64,000 nucleotides of DNA, taken from the NCBI RefSeq assembly GCF_000471905.2, contig NW_006495273.1, forward strand, positions 3,106,334 through 3,170,333, in the 5' to 3' direction. Numbering within the stretch: the stretch's first letter is position 1; each line of letters begins with the position of its first letter. This DNA comes from Amborella trichopoda (taxonomy: Eukaryota; Streptophyta; Magnoliopsida; Amborellales; Amborellaceae). Below are positions 44,997-56,163 of this stretch, one piece after another. Both the position numbers and the translations under genes were made by a program. Below the pieces are notes generated by a model. That model had not been told where the DNA came from. It searched no databases and saw nothing but the letters and a program-made list of their open reading frames with translations.

Positions 44997-47430
44997 ATGG
45001 CCTTTACTCTAGAGCCGCTGCAACTCGATGCCCCTAAACCTCCAAGCCCTAAACGCCTCAAAATGACCCCTTCCACCACAGATGACGAGAACGCATCAGC
45101 TCCCAAGAAACGCTTCAAAAAACGCAAAATCGCCATTTTCCTTGCTTACTGTGGTGTTGGCTATCAAGGCATGCAGAGAAACCCTGGCGCCAAGACCATT
45201 GAAGGTGACCTCGAGCTCGCCCTCTTTAGAGCGGGCGCAATTGCCGAATCTGACTTCGGTGACCCGCGTCGAGTAGATTGGATGAGATCGGCTCGAACTG
45301 ACAAAGGAGTGAGTGCCATCGGCCAAGTGGTTTCAGGACGTTTTTTCATTGATCCACCTGGTATGATCTCGCGCCTTAATGCTCATCTTCCTGAACAAAT
45401 TGTGGCTTTAGGGTTTAAGAGAGTCACTTCTTCGTTTAATGCAAAGAAGTTCTGTGATCGAAGAAGGTATGTGTATTTGTTGCCTGTTTTTGCTCTTGAT
45501 CCTAGTGCGCACCCTGATAGAGAGGCAGTGGCCGCGAGCTTGGGTTCAGATAATGAGCTTGTGAAGTGTACTGAGTGTTCAGAGCGTGGACGCAAGGTGC
45601 CTGGTGTCATGGGCCATGGCGATGGTAGGGTTACGGTTTCTGGTGATAAGGTTAAGGTTTCAGAGAGTAATGGGGATGCTGCTCAAATTAGGGAAAATAA
45701 TGAAGGTGGTGGTGACCAGCACACGGTTTCTGAGGAAAATGGAAGTGGTGCTCAGATTAGGTTTACTGATGATGATGATGGAGGCGCAGGTGAAATTAGG
45801 GTTTCTGAAGAAGAAAGAGGTGCCTGTGAAATTAAGGTTTCTGAAGGTGATGGAGGATCTAATGAAACTAGGGTTAATAGACGTACTATTGAAACTAAGG
45901 TTTCTGAAGATGAAGTTGTAGGTGCTTCGGGCCTTGAAATTAAGGGTTCTGAGGTGGAAACTAGGGTTTCTGAGAATGATGCTGGTTTCACTGCATTGGG
46001 AACTGACAATGGTGTTCAAGGTGAGCTCTATGAAAATAGAAATGGTGTTTCTCTTTCAGACAGTAGGGAAGGAAATGGTAAGAACCTGCAGCACAGGGTG
46101 TCTGTAGACTCTTCATTGAAAAATGAAACTGAAACTGAAATCCACATCACAGGCGATCAACCCAGAGATGGGGATCTATCAAATGGAGTGACCACAGACA
46201 ACACTGGTTTCATTTACAGTGAGGAGGTAAAGGAGAGATTTAACAAAATTCTCAAGCAATATGTGGGGACTCACAATTTCCATAATTTGACAACTCGAAC
46301 CAAGGCAGAATGTCCATCTGCTTTTCGATACATTTTATCATTTGAAGCAAATGAAGTTGTTACAGTGGATGGTATTGATTTCATCAAGTGTGTGGTTTTG
46401 GGTCAGAGCTTCATGCTCCACCAAATTCGCAAAATGGTTGGGCTTGCTGTGGCCATTATGCGAGGATGTGCTCCTGACTCCATGATAGCCACTGCTCTAA
46501 GGAAGTGAGTATTCTGGTTGCATTGAATCAATTCTTTTTTTTGTTTAAGTGAATGTACTTTGCATGAATTACCTTTTTTATGCATGCTTCAAATCTAATC
46601 TGTTTTGTGGTACCCTCAGATTAATCTATTTACTAATCTGAAATTCCTTTTCATGGTTTTTTTTGATAATCTATCAATGGATGCATTGAGCCAATCCATT
46701 CCTCCCAATGCCATTCAGGTTGGATTTTTGAATTAAAATGCTCATCTATTTTTTGGCTTCTTTGAGTCCAATTTCTTCCATGAATTTGCTCTTTTTGCTT
46801 CTTTGAAATAATGCAATTTCTGGTATGTGCGTGAAAAAAATCAGAATTTACTTGTTTTTGGTTGTTTGTATTGGCGTCTTCTGTTCTTTTTTGTTTACTG
46901 TTCTTTATTGTATTAAATCCATACCTCTAATGTCTATTTATCTGTATCAATCTATTCCCCTAAATAATAATGCTGGCCAGAAAAAATAAAAAATTGATTG
47001 CAAAACAACTCATTGATGACCACCTTTGGCCCTTGTGTCTGGTCTGAGAATTTGTTAACCAAGTGATGCTTTCTCTACTGATTGGTGAAAACTGCAATAT
47101 GTGAAACTTTCCAGGGATTTGAGAATCAATGTTCCAACTGCTCCCGAGCTTGGGCTGTTTTTGGATGAGTGTCTCTATACTTCATATAACCAGAAATGGA
47201 GCGATTCACATGAGGAATTGTCTCTTAAGGATTATGCAGTGCAAGCTGAAGAGTTCAAAATGAAACACATATATTCCCACATCGCATCTACTGAACATAA
47301 AGAAGGTCTTGTTGCCCTTTGGTTGCACTCTCTGAACCAGAGGAACTATCCCGATTTTCAAATGGCAGGGATAGACGGAGGTGGAGGCTCTGAAAGCATT
47401 GCAGTTTTAAAAGGTGAAGCAGTTGGCTAA
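44997..47430 (+). CDS. PUS1: tRNA pseudouridine synthase, TruA/PUS1 family, two exons
   Basis: Isomerises uridine to pseudouridine in RNA; eukaryotic PUS1 enzymes modify tRNA positions such as 27/28 and some other RNAs, mostly in the nucleus. Exons are 44997-46504 and 47115-47430, joined across a 610-bp GT-AG intron (GAA|GTGAGT...TTCCAG|GGA) inside ALRK-DLRI, giving 607 residues. The TruA core is present: FLAYCGVGYQGMQ (48-60), the catalytic loop ARTDKGVSA with nucleophile D102, RRRYVYLLP with the conserved Tyr158, then GTHNFHNLT (424-432) and GQSFMLHQIRKMVG (469-482) near the C-terminal half of the active site. A basic stretch KKRFKKRK (37-44) could be a nuclear signal. Between about residues 200 and 405 lies a long acidic insertion with a degenerate VSE...EIR repeat, which makes the protein longer than bacterial TruA (about 270). 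The start is the first ATG after the telo-box. Arabidopsis AT1G76120 and AT1G20370 are the expected relatives. Confidence 0.95.
45650..45985 (+). repeat. Intragenic degenerate repeat coding VSE...EIR units
   Basis: Eight to nine units of about 36-48 nt follow the pattern GTTTCTGAa...GgTgct...gAaATTAgG. They encode VSESNGDAAQIR, VSEENGSGAQIR, VSEEERGACEIK, VSEGDGGSNETR and VSEDEVVGASGLEIK, among others, at residues about 219-330. All units keep the reading frame. The segment is acidic and probably disordered. Confidence 0.85.
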
Positions 47431-47845
47431 GTTGGTTTTGTTAAAATTGGTCTCCACAGATGACGTCTATGATTTTATTCAATGGCTGTGTTGTTCGTGT
47501 ATGGAAATCCACAGTTGATTTTTCCTCTGTTTTTCCGCCTTTCCTTTTGTATCTTATTTTGTTATGTTTTTTGTTTCTTTTCATGTTTGCTTGTCTAGTT
47601 CTGTTATTTAGTAGGTTTCACCAATACAGCAGTTAGGGTTATTCTAATGCTTTTCCCCCTTCTTGTGGAGCACGTACTTTCAAGAACCACATACTTTACC
47701 CACTTTGAGAACGGGTGGCAGTATACTGGCATTGGAAAGCATACTATTCTTGATCACATGCGATATATGTTAATGTAAATTGTAAGAAGCATAAAGTTAT
47801 GGCCTTATTGAATGTAATTATTATAACTAATAATTCACTGTTCCT
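47431..47845 (+). other. 3' UTR and downstream of the pseudouridine synthase gene
   Basis: A T-rich sequence follows the stop. Weak poly(A) signals (aatgtaatta, aataat) lie around 47810-47835, so the mRNA probably ends near 47.8 kb. There is no AATAAA. Confidence 0.35.
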
Positions 47846-47987
47846 ATAAAGTTATTGATTATAAAGGCTCCTTAGTTGTTTGGCAATATTTATATGAGAT
47901 AGAATTATCGGTTCTTTAAAGTTATTGATTATAACGGCTTCTTAGTTGTTTGGCAATATTTATATGAGATAGAATTATTGGTTCTTT
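47846..47987. repeat. 71-bp tandem duplication
   Basis: Two units begin taaagttattgattataa and end gagatagaattatcggttct. They differ at about three positions. Confidence 0.85.
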
Positions 47988-48099
47988 TCAATATAACATT
48001 ATCTCCTGCAAAACCCGTTTTTTAATTTATCACGTATAACTTCATGCAATTTTATTGGGCCCTCGTGTTTTAAGACCGAAGCTCTCAGTTCAGGCCTTC

Positions 48100-49235
48100 A
48101 AGTTTAAGCACCCTTGCCTTCTCCATCTCTTTCCTTCCCTACCCCGAAGTTCTCTCTCCATCTAAAACCATAAACAGAGACTCTCTATCTTCATCTGAAA
48201 AGCTGACCCAAAGTTCTCTCTTTCCCAGCCCAAATCACTCTAGCTCTCTCTCTCATCATCCCAACAAACCCTCCCCTTCCCCAACAAAACAAAAAACCCA
48301 CAAAAAACAAAAACTTTTCTTCCTTCCGTTCCTCTTTGTCCCCTTTTTCTCCCTTCCCCTCTTCTCTATGATTTTATTGGACTGTTAGGTGCAGTGCATA
48401 ACAAAATCAGAGAAACCACATCTTGGTGGTCTCCTTCTTAAGAAGCATTCGATTCAGATCATGATGAAAAGAGGAGGATGTCGCAGTAGAGCTTTGAATC
48501 ATCAAGGTATGATTATTTTGTTCACTCCATCGAAATAGGGTTTCAACCTGCAAAAGTAAGAGTTAGGGTCAGGGTTTATTCTGGAATCTGGTATGGAAGG
48601 TTTTGGCATCATTTGTGCTTTGATTCTTTATTGTCTGCTGCGAAAATCCATGCTCTGTTTTGGTCGTGAAAAGTGATAAATTTGATGAACTTTTGGTTGT
48701 TCTGGGAGCTTTAGAGTTTGGTTATGGGAATTTATCAAAATACACCTAAGAGATCAACTATATAACATGTTATCCGTATTTTTTGATTTAGCTTCGAAAT
48801 ATTCATAAAAATACACATGACCATTAGTTGGAATATTTGAAAAAGGATAAATTGTTAGACTGTTGAAAGGTTAGGTATATTTTGATAAATTTTCCTTTAG
48901 TTATTGATTGGCAACAGAAGATTCATTCATGTTTGTACCTGTAATTTCTACTGTTCTTCATTGTTTGAATTATATGTATGTGGATTTTCAGTTTGAGAAA
49001 TGCAGATTCGATGAATTTGGGGCTTCCGTTTGGTTATTAATCTGTGTTCCCTGATTTTAGGCTCTTGGATTTCTGTATTGACCTAATGCATAGATTGTTG
49101 GCGTAATTTTGTTAAGGGGGAAAATAATGATTTTCCTTAACTTTGGACCATATTTTGGGCAAACCATAAAATGGGAGAAAAGCTTGAAATTTGTGAATTT
49201 TGTCTACTGTTGGAGCAAGCCTGATGAAATAAATC
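48100..49235. other. CT-rich, leader-like stretch followed by AT-rich sequence
   Basis: Bases 48110-48370 are strongly CT-rich (ctctctccatctaaaacc, ctctagctctctctctcatc), like a plant 5' leader. A short AUG frame (MMKRGGCRSRALNHQ, from 48462) ends at a good donor (catcaag|gtatga at about 48507). No matching downstream exon is recognised, so a gene here is only a possibility. Confidence 0.25.
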
Positions 49236-49237
49236 AA

Positions 49238-49318
49238 AATATCATCATCACCATCATTTGAGCCTCACCCCAACCATTGGTGGTCAGCCACACAAATGCT
49301 GCTCTGCTATTCCACTCT
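49238..49318 (-). mobile_element. RTE LINE 3' end, truncated
   Basis: The reverse strand reads agagtggaatagcagagcag...tttgtgtggctgaccaccaa, then gaggctcaaatgatggtgatgatgat. This parallels the ends at 18970-19062 and 32740-32818 (AEW...RFVWLT...). It is another strongly 5'-truncated copy. Confidence 0.65.
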
Positions 49319-49923
49319 AAAATAAATCAAAATAGAGGTGCTAAAATTGTCAAATTTTAGTCTATATTTTGATTTCAATTTCAGAGATGCTTGTTAAAAT
49401 TCATCTTATCTCTATGTTTATGTTTTCTTTTTCAATTTTTTCTAAAAGCCCTCTCCACTATTGGGAAATTTGGTGAATTTTTGCCAACTTGAATGGTAAT
49501 CTAGATGGAGTGTTAGCAGACATTGGGTCCCTAGTGTCTACTAGGGTCCTTTGATCTCCATCCTATGCCATTTTGGTTTAGTCTTGAGTCCTGCATCTGA
49601 ATTTCAGAAAGATTTTGCCAAAAGTGAAGTCAATGTGTAATCTTGCAGAAAAGAGGCCGCAAGTTTGAGAATTTGGAATTTAAGCATTCGTTTTATACAA
49701 TATACCGTAGTGGTATTCTACATCAGAGTTCATTTGTTTGATAGTTGCTTCATTTTGATATAATGGAAGAGTAGAAGCAGACCCTTTATTCTCATTTGAT
49801 AGTTGATAAATTTGGTCCATGAACAGTGTGATTTTGCTCATAATCTGTCTCCTGTTGTATTATTAGCTATGTTGAAATTTTGGTTATCGTTACAATGCTA
49901 CCCACTCTGGTAGAATTTTGTAT

Positions 49924-50510
49924 AAAATTGTCAAACTCTTTTTTTTTTTTTTTCCAACGACAGTGTGTTTTAATGTTTTGGCTAGACGTACTGTGTGGGC
50001 TTTCAGTGTAGCACCTATGTTTGGTTTAAGTTTGATGTTATTCCTAGAGTTTATTGTGCAAGCATGATCAAAACAAACTAAAATAATTGAGCTTTGTTGT
50101 GTAGAATGAACAAATTCATTCAGTCAGTTCTGTTTTTTTTTTTTTTCAATTGAGCACATCACAATCTTCACCATAAAGCGGCAAGGGAGTTATTCTTTTG
50201 TCAGGTTGTTAACTTATAGAAGTGTTTTGAATAAAATTGTCAAATTTTTTTCTCTTCAACGTCAGTGTTTTAATATTTTAGCAAGAATTACTCTGTGGGC
50301 TTTTAGCATTGCATCGATGTTTTGGTTAAGTTCGATGTTGTTCCTAGAGTTTATTGTACAATCATGATCAAGTGTGTACAAATGAACTAATTCATTCAGC
50401 CAGTACTTTTTTTTGTTTTTTCAATTGAGCACATCACAATCTTCAACTTATAATGGCAAGGGAGTTGTTCTTTTGTCGAGTTTTTGACTCAAAGAAGTAT
50501 GTGACTCTTG
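49924..50510. repeat. 308-bp tandem duplication
   Basis: Units 49924-50231 and 50232-50510 share taaaattgtcaaa, gttcctagagtttattgt, aattcattcag and caattgagcacatcacaatctt, then ggcaagggagttgttctttt. The units differ by substitutions and small indels. The second unit runs directly into the GSA pseudogene. Confidence 0.8.
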
Positions 50511-51150
50511 CATTTGGTGCTGGGTGATGTAAATTCGCCAGTGCCTGTGAATCAGTTGGTAGTTAGTGATGGAAATGAATGCATCGACTATGTTGGTTCA
50601 TGGGGGCCTACAATTATTGGCCATGCAGATGGTATGGTGTTGTTTTCTTTTCTACCATTGTTTTTAACCATATTCGGAACTATTAGCCGTGCTTCTATAG
50701 GTATGTGCTGAATGAAGAGCTATTACGAGACTTTGGGTTTTTTTTTTGTACTCTGGATTCCATGCGATCTATGCTTTTCACCGAATAATCAGTGAACCAT
50801 TTGCAGACTTATAGTTTTATTTATTGTGTAAAGTAGTTACAGATCATGAGACTGAACATTTTCACGGACGTCTGTTAGGATGCGGCAGAATCCTACATGC
50901 AAAAATGCATCTATGATGATGCATGACTTCAACTTATTTCAACTAGCTTTGCTCTTTATATTAAAATTTAGACCTTCCAAAAAGGGCTCCAGCTTTTGTG
51001 CTCTTGCTTGCTTGTTGGGAGCACGCTTTTTGAGATGGTGATCGCCGTTCAAGCATCATAATGGTACAGTTGGTGAACTCAATTACTGAAGGGTACAAGG
51101 GTTCTGTGTCTTGCACGAGAGTTAACAAGCTCCCCCTGGCAGAATTCAAT
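50500..51150 (+). pseudogene. Glutamate-1-semialdehyde 2,1-aminomutase pseudogene fragment
   Basis: Bases 50508-50632 encode GDVNSPV then [22 protein letters not shown], a clear match to the N-terminal part of plastid GSA aminomutase (GGVNSPVRA...[22 protein letters not shown]). About 25 residues between these blocks are missing. A donor-like gtatgg follows GHAD. After about 350 bp the next exon's remains appear at 50978-51110: KGSSFCA, CLLG and EMVIAVQAS, then MVQLVNSI and LCLARE-like pieces in shifted frames (compare [39 protein letters not shown]). Because intron-like sequence remains, it is a decayed genomic duplicate and not a processed copy. The functional enzyme forms 5-aminolevulinate for chlorophyll and heme. 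Confidence 0.75.
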
Positions 51151-51465
51151 AGGTTTTAAAACACAGTGGGATTTTGTGTTTGAGGTGGTCGGTTTGCTCC
51201 AAATGCACGATATGTAACTCCTAGAATTCAATATTAGGCGTATATGTAGTCCAGCATTTGGTCTCATAGGTAAAACTCCTTGAGTCAGCGGGCTTGGTAC
51301 CCGTGGACTCGTAGAACACTTTTCCCTTGGATATCCTACATTAATCTCGAAGCTTGAAGCTACCTCGTTTCACTTTTAAGAACAACCATAAATTCTTGAT
51401 TTGCTAGCGTTTGGATCATAAATGGTCATTTGCATGTGAAGATGTGACACAACAGGACCAATTTT

Positions 51466-51715
51466 TTCTTTTTGACAGTATTCGAAACTTTTATTAATCA
51501 ATCAAGGAATTACAACATTCAGATCATTACCACCCAATTACATTATCAGCGATCACCAAATCAGAGGGAGATGCACCCTTTTTTGCTAATCTGCCATGTC
51601 ATTTGCTAAATCCATTAATAGAACTTTGAAAGCTAGATAGAAGGCCTCTCTGATTTCCTCATGATGCTAAATGATTAAGCATCCTATGTGAATAAAAAGG
51701 GAGACACGGGATGCC
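51466..51715 (-). mobile_element. L1-type LINE 3' end (RNase H tail and 3' UTR)
   Basis: The reverse strand encodes LANDMAD followed, after a frame change, by LAKKGASPSDLVIADNVIGW and a stop. This is the C-terminal RNase H-like end of plant L1 ORF2 (ANxxADxLAKxG). A typical L1 3' UTR follows (attccttgattgattaataaaag) and an A-rich tail (tttttctttttgac on the plus strand at about 51466). The copy is strongly 5'-truncated. Confidence 0.7.
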
Positions 51716-52527
51716 TCTTGAGGCCTTAAAAGTACCCCACTGCCTTCCCTTTGATTAAGATGGAAAAATGTATTAAGTCAAACAACCATGATCCATTTTG
51801 TCCATCATTCCCCAAGCCCATGAACTTCTTGATGTTGAGTAGATGGTTGCATTTTACTCTTTCTGGACTTTTGCAAAATCTAATTTACATAATTCTAGGT
51901 CTTTTTAGTAACATTGTGTCATGAATAAATATGCTCTTGCACCACTCAAATACTATAAGCCTTTGTAGTAACATCTCGAATAAATACACTCTTGGGCCAC
52001 TAAAATACTATCTATGATACGATAATATCTTATAAAAGCAGATTTTGTTGCCTCAAAATTACACTCTAGAGAACCCTTTAGCCTATTGGCCTATACCTTG
52101 GCAATATGTCTTGTTAAAACTAATAAATAAACTATAGGTTATGTTAGAGTGCTCATACGTGTGTATTGTTTTTAATGTACTCAATATTTTTGGACATTTA
52201 GTACTCTTATTCTACAATGTTGTAACTTTTTGTCTAGAGGTATATTAGGTGATTATTCATGGGTAACGTAGAAATTCATGACATTATCTAGATGGTAAAG
52301 GAGACTACTTATTAACTATAGTGGATAATGACATAATCCAGATGGTGTGTGATGTCACCCACATGCAGCTTTAATTGTTTCTTGGCTACTAATAGAATGC
52401 CACTAAAATCTTATAGAAATTTCTATTTTAGTATTCGAGCCCTTCTAATGATGAAAAATACCTTTGCTCAAAAAACTATGTAGTAAAAATCAAGGGTAAT
52501 TAAAAATGTTGATTACATTAAGGAAAG
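51716..52527. other. Intergenic, nothing recognised
   Basis: No gene is seen. A near-duplicate of gaataaat(a)t/cgctcttg...ccactcaaatacta occurs at about 51921-52010. Confidence 0.35.
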
Positions 52528-52900
52528 GGTGAGGTTTGTATAGAGCTGAGGCTCTAAACAATAAAGGCAAAGCATACCGTCAAATAGTGTTGAAAAATGT
52601 GGTTTCAATTATAGAAATCTTTGTGATAGCCTTAAAATATATTTTCATATTTAATTGTAACATTTAAAGTTTCAAACATAGTGTAGATCGAGCAGATCTA
52701 TGAAAACTTGAAAATTGACAGTCCAAAAATGCGTTACAAGATGCACTATTTTCAAAACTTGAAATCCATTTTTTTTCTCATCTCCATACATCTTGTGTTG
52801 AGATGATCAATTTGAGGATATTTGGGAATCTAAACAACCTCTTCTAGTGAAATTTTTTATGTGGGCTCTAATTTGATTGTTTAGATCCTCGGCTCTGAGA
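52528..52900 (-). mobile_element. hAT-type MITE family B copy
   Basis: The left end gtttgtatagagctgaggct...ctaaacaataaag and the right end gctctaatttgattgtttag...atcctcggctctgagag are inverted repeats. The interior matches the family (gtagatcgagcagatctatg, gcgttacaagatgcactatt). Confidence 0.65.
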
Positions 52901-52925
52901 GTTCTAATAGATTTATGATGAACTC

Positions 52926-53620
52926 GTGCTCCGAAGGACAACCGATATGGTACATTTTATACTTTTTAAAGTAGAATATGGAGTTAACGGTGGGTTATGG
53001 GTTCTAGAGATGGTTCTGGGTTCTAGAGATGATGGTTCTGGTGGTAGTAGGGATGGAATGGTAGTTGGTTTTGGTGGTAATGGGGAAGGAAGTGGCAGTT
53101 CTTCGCGAGCGCATTCAGTGCTTATCAACAAAGAAACTTTGGGACTTCTAGATGTACCCTATTGTCTGTTTATCACTGGTTCCTTCTCTCCTCTGAGAGA
53201 TTTTTTTGGACTTGAAGATTGGGGAAGACATGGTTGGGATCTGGATTATTCCCTGGATGTCAAAGTCATTGGAGGCAATAAGGTGGTGTTCAAGCTGAAA
53301 TCTTCCGTCGATGTCTCCAAAGCTCTGCGAAACCGTTTATGCAGATTTTGAGGTTCGCTTCTTTCTCTTGACCGTTGGAAGCCCTCATAGCATGTTTCGT
53401 TTGTAGATAAGAAGCTGGTTTGGATCTGCTTGTGGGGCATTCCTCTCCACGTCTGGAAGCTAGAAACCATCAAAAGAATTGCATCCTGCTGTGGAATTTA
53501 TTGCGACCTTTATTGGGATTCTTTCTTGGGGAAAAATTGCTCTCCAAGAACATCATTGCTCTCATGGTTGGTATCTGAGGTTACAATGCTACTGGTGAAC
53601 ATTTAAATCATGGGATTTCA
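52926..53620 (+). mobile_element. L1-type LINE ORF1 fragment (DUF4283-like)
   Basis: An open frame of 141 codons (52926-53351) contains a Gly-rich stretch (GGSRDGMVVGFGGNGEGSG) and DVKVIGGNKVVFKLKSSVD. After a frame break it continues as KKLVWICLWGIPLHVWKLET and IKRIASCCGIYCDLYWD. The pattern (hold)VxVxGxPLHxW...xxxIAxxxGxxxxxD is that of the DUF4283 RNA-binding module in plant L1 ORF1 and related proteins. It is broken, with no CCHC knuckle or ORF2 attached. Confidence 0.6.
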
Positions 53621-54562
53621 AATTTCCGACAATTTATGTGAGAATAAGAAGCCCTCTTGTCCTTTAAGGAAGAAGATCTCAGCCTTCCACAAGATATGAG
53701 TAGGATAGAATAACAAAGATGAGATTGCCTTAAACTTGTCCATGTATGCATGCCATTAGTTTCATGAAATAAGACTGAGAACAGAACAATGTTGGAGAAC
53801 ATCTGACTCTTATAATGTGAGCATTCCTGAACCCAAGAATCATGATTACAGTGAAAGTTCCCATTCCAAATCTACCGCTCATGAAGTATTGTATGTAAAC
53901 CAAAGCAGCCAATCACTTAACAGTTGTAATCAGAAGGTATTTTCCAAACTCCCAATTTATAGAGGATATTCTTATTTGGTTTCATTTGTGGCCATATTTT
54001 CTTTGAACGTTGGGCACTTTGTTGTACTACTTTGCTTTGCGTTGACATAATTAATCCTTCAGTCCTCGTGTCTGTATGGTTTGTCTGTCCATTGCAGACG
54101 CAATAACACAAACAAAAATAAAGAAAGTGAACCACAAATTAGACCTTACTCATTAGTCACAAAAATGCTGGGCATCAGACCCACTAGGTAGTTAGCATCA
54201 AGCTGGCACGCTAAACGAGTTGGGTCGAATCTCCTTCAGCAGCAGAACATTTTACAAAGGACTCGCACGTCCCCTACAGATTTGTGCGACTTTGGGTGAT
54301 CTAGCAATCTCTTTTGGTGGCCTAGTTCTTTAGACTAACAAACCTACCTATATGAGAGAGTAACCTCCCATTTTGACCAACCTTGGTGGGAGGTGAGGTT
54401 GGTGTCGGGAGGCGACGTGGGTGTAGTGTGGACCATGGAGGCATGTGCACATTTGTACTAATAGGAGAGACCTTTAGTGTGAGACCTCGAGTAAAATGGC
54501 TCATGGCCAAGGTGGTGGGACATGGTGGACCATCAAGATGAACAAACTTAGGCATGGATGGT
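53621..54562. other. Intergenic, nothing recognised
   Basis: No gene is recognised. Short overlapping frames on both strands at 53730-54135 lack motifs. Confidence 0.35.
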
Positions 54563-54926
54563 CAATTGTCAAATTTGCTTCGCTTCGGCCAGATTTTAAG
54601 CATAATCTGAAGCAAAGAGAAGCGTGGTGCTACCGTTTCAGTCATACTCGAGCCGTTTCGGTCTGATTCGGTTTGCTTTGGTGTTCTTCAGGTTTGCTTC
54701 GGCCTAAGCTTCAGGCTTATTCGGTCGGAAAATAAATACTTATATAAAAGTATTTTTTTATTTTAATTTTTTTCCATTATTTTTATATATATAATTTATA
54801 AATATCGAATTTATTATACTAAATTTAAAAAAATCCGAAGGCTTCTTCCGAATTGGCCGAAGCACCGAATTGTTTCATTTTTATCACCAAACCTAAGAAG
54901 AGTCTGAAGCGAATCCGACAACATTG
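54563..54926. mobile_element. MITE family E (CAATGTTGTC ends), copy 1
   Basis: The left end caattgtcaaatttgcttcg and the reverse complement of the right end, caatgttgtcggattcgcttc, are inverted repeats. The flanking arms are rich in ttcggt/accgaa words and the centre is AT-rich. A second copy lies in the same orientation at 56164-56547. Confidence 0.7.
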
Positions 54927-54961
54927 GGTTGGGTTGAACCGTGGGCAGCATGTGCTAACAT

Positions 54962-55099
54962 GAGATGGGCATAGTCCATGGCAAGTGTAGTTAGGTGTGG
55001 GCATAGTCCATGGCAAGAAGTGTAGTTAGGTGTGGGCATAGTCCATGGCAAGAAGTGTAGTTAGGTGTGGGCATAGTCCATGGCAAGAAGTGTAGTTCG
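54962..55099. repeat. 34-bp minisatellite, four copies
   Basis: The units read gtgggcatagtccatggcaa...gaagtgtagttagg. They are nearly identical, so the array is recent. It lies about 35 bp beyond the family E element. Confidence 0.9.
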
Positions 55100-56163
55100 C
55101 CATACACCTAGCTAAGCAGGTGTTTGACCAAAAACGGTCAATTGAGAATCACCAAACTGCCTCTTTTTCTTTTCACAAATTGAACTAAAAATGTCTAAAA
55201 GTACTTGTTATAGTTTCAAGATAATAGCCTAATTTTTTGATTTGTTATAAGTTTCAGAACCATATGTCTAAAAATTTAAGGAAGCAAGAACATGAGAATT
55301 CGCAAGGAAACACACCCCAAACAAATTTATTCTCTTTATCTTCAAATTTATAGAAATGAGGTGATTAACTGATTTTGTAATCTAATAGTATTTTAACCAA
55401 GGTGACAATGCCATAAGAATCTCCTTTGCTATCCTTTACAATCCTTTGGGTTCTGTTTTGCTCAAGAAAAGTCAGATCTCCTTTGATCTAATCTTCATGG
55501 AAGAAGAAATTCATGAAACAATTATAAAGAAGTCACCCAACAATTAATAGAGCAATATATGTTCTAATTGGGGTACCAAATTAAGCCCATTAAAAGCCCC
55601 CAAACTGTATTATTCTTTTACTTGAGATGGGTTGAACTTATAGATATCTGCTCACTTACAACTTTAGGGTTTTTAAGCTCCATAACTTGACTTTGACATG
55701 AGAATGGGGCTGCATCAGTAACATGTTTCCCAACCATGAAAACCTTGGGCTTCTGTAAATGATCCACCCCTTCGCCATCGAATGGAATATGGGAGTGTAG
55801 GTTTTGAGAAAGTCTAAATCGCACCATCGTCTCCTCTCTCTCTTGATTTTGTCAAATGATCCGCCTCCGTATTACATTCTCTCTAGACATGTGTAAACGA
55901 ACATATTATACTCATACTTCAATCAAATACTTCACATATCAATTCATGAAAAATCCATGGAACTCAGCCTCCTTTTTTATCCATTTGATTAGGTTAAGTG
56001 AATCACCTTCCACAACCACTAGCTTAATCCATTTGATTATGTTAAGCGAATCAATTTCTGCAACCACTAGCTTATTCAAGTGTTTTGCCCATTTCACACC
56101 TTGTAACACTGCTTTTAATTATGCTTCATTTGCAGCGATTACCCCCACACCACAGGTTCAAAG
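55100..56163. other. Intergenic, nothing recognised
   Basis: No gene is seen. At about 55985-56075 a 45-bp segment (taatccatttgattatgtta, ccacaaccactagctta) is duplicated. Confidence 0.35.

Noticed and set aside
45586-46019. Frames of 85-119 codons on both strands inside the pseudouridine synthase gene
   Set aside because: They are shadows of the repeat-coding exon. The plus-strand frame with the TruA motifs is the real one.
48462-48510. AUG frame MMKRGGCRSRALNHQ ending at a good donor, as a first exon
   Set aside because: No downstream exon or protein family could be recognised, so it is only mentioned with the CT-rich stretch.
54962-55099. Regularly repeated 34-bp units, CRISPR-like at first sight
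   Set aside because: The units are directly adjacent with no spacers, and the DNA is plant nuclear. It is a minisatellite.
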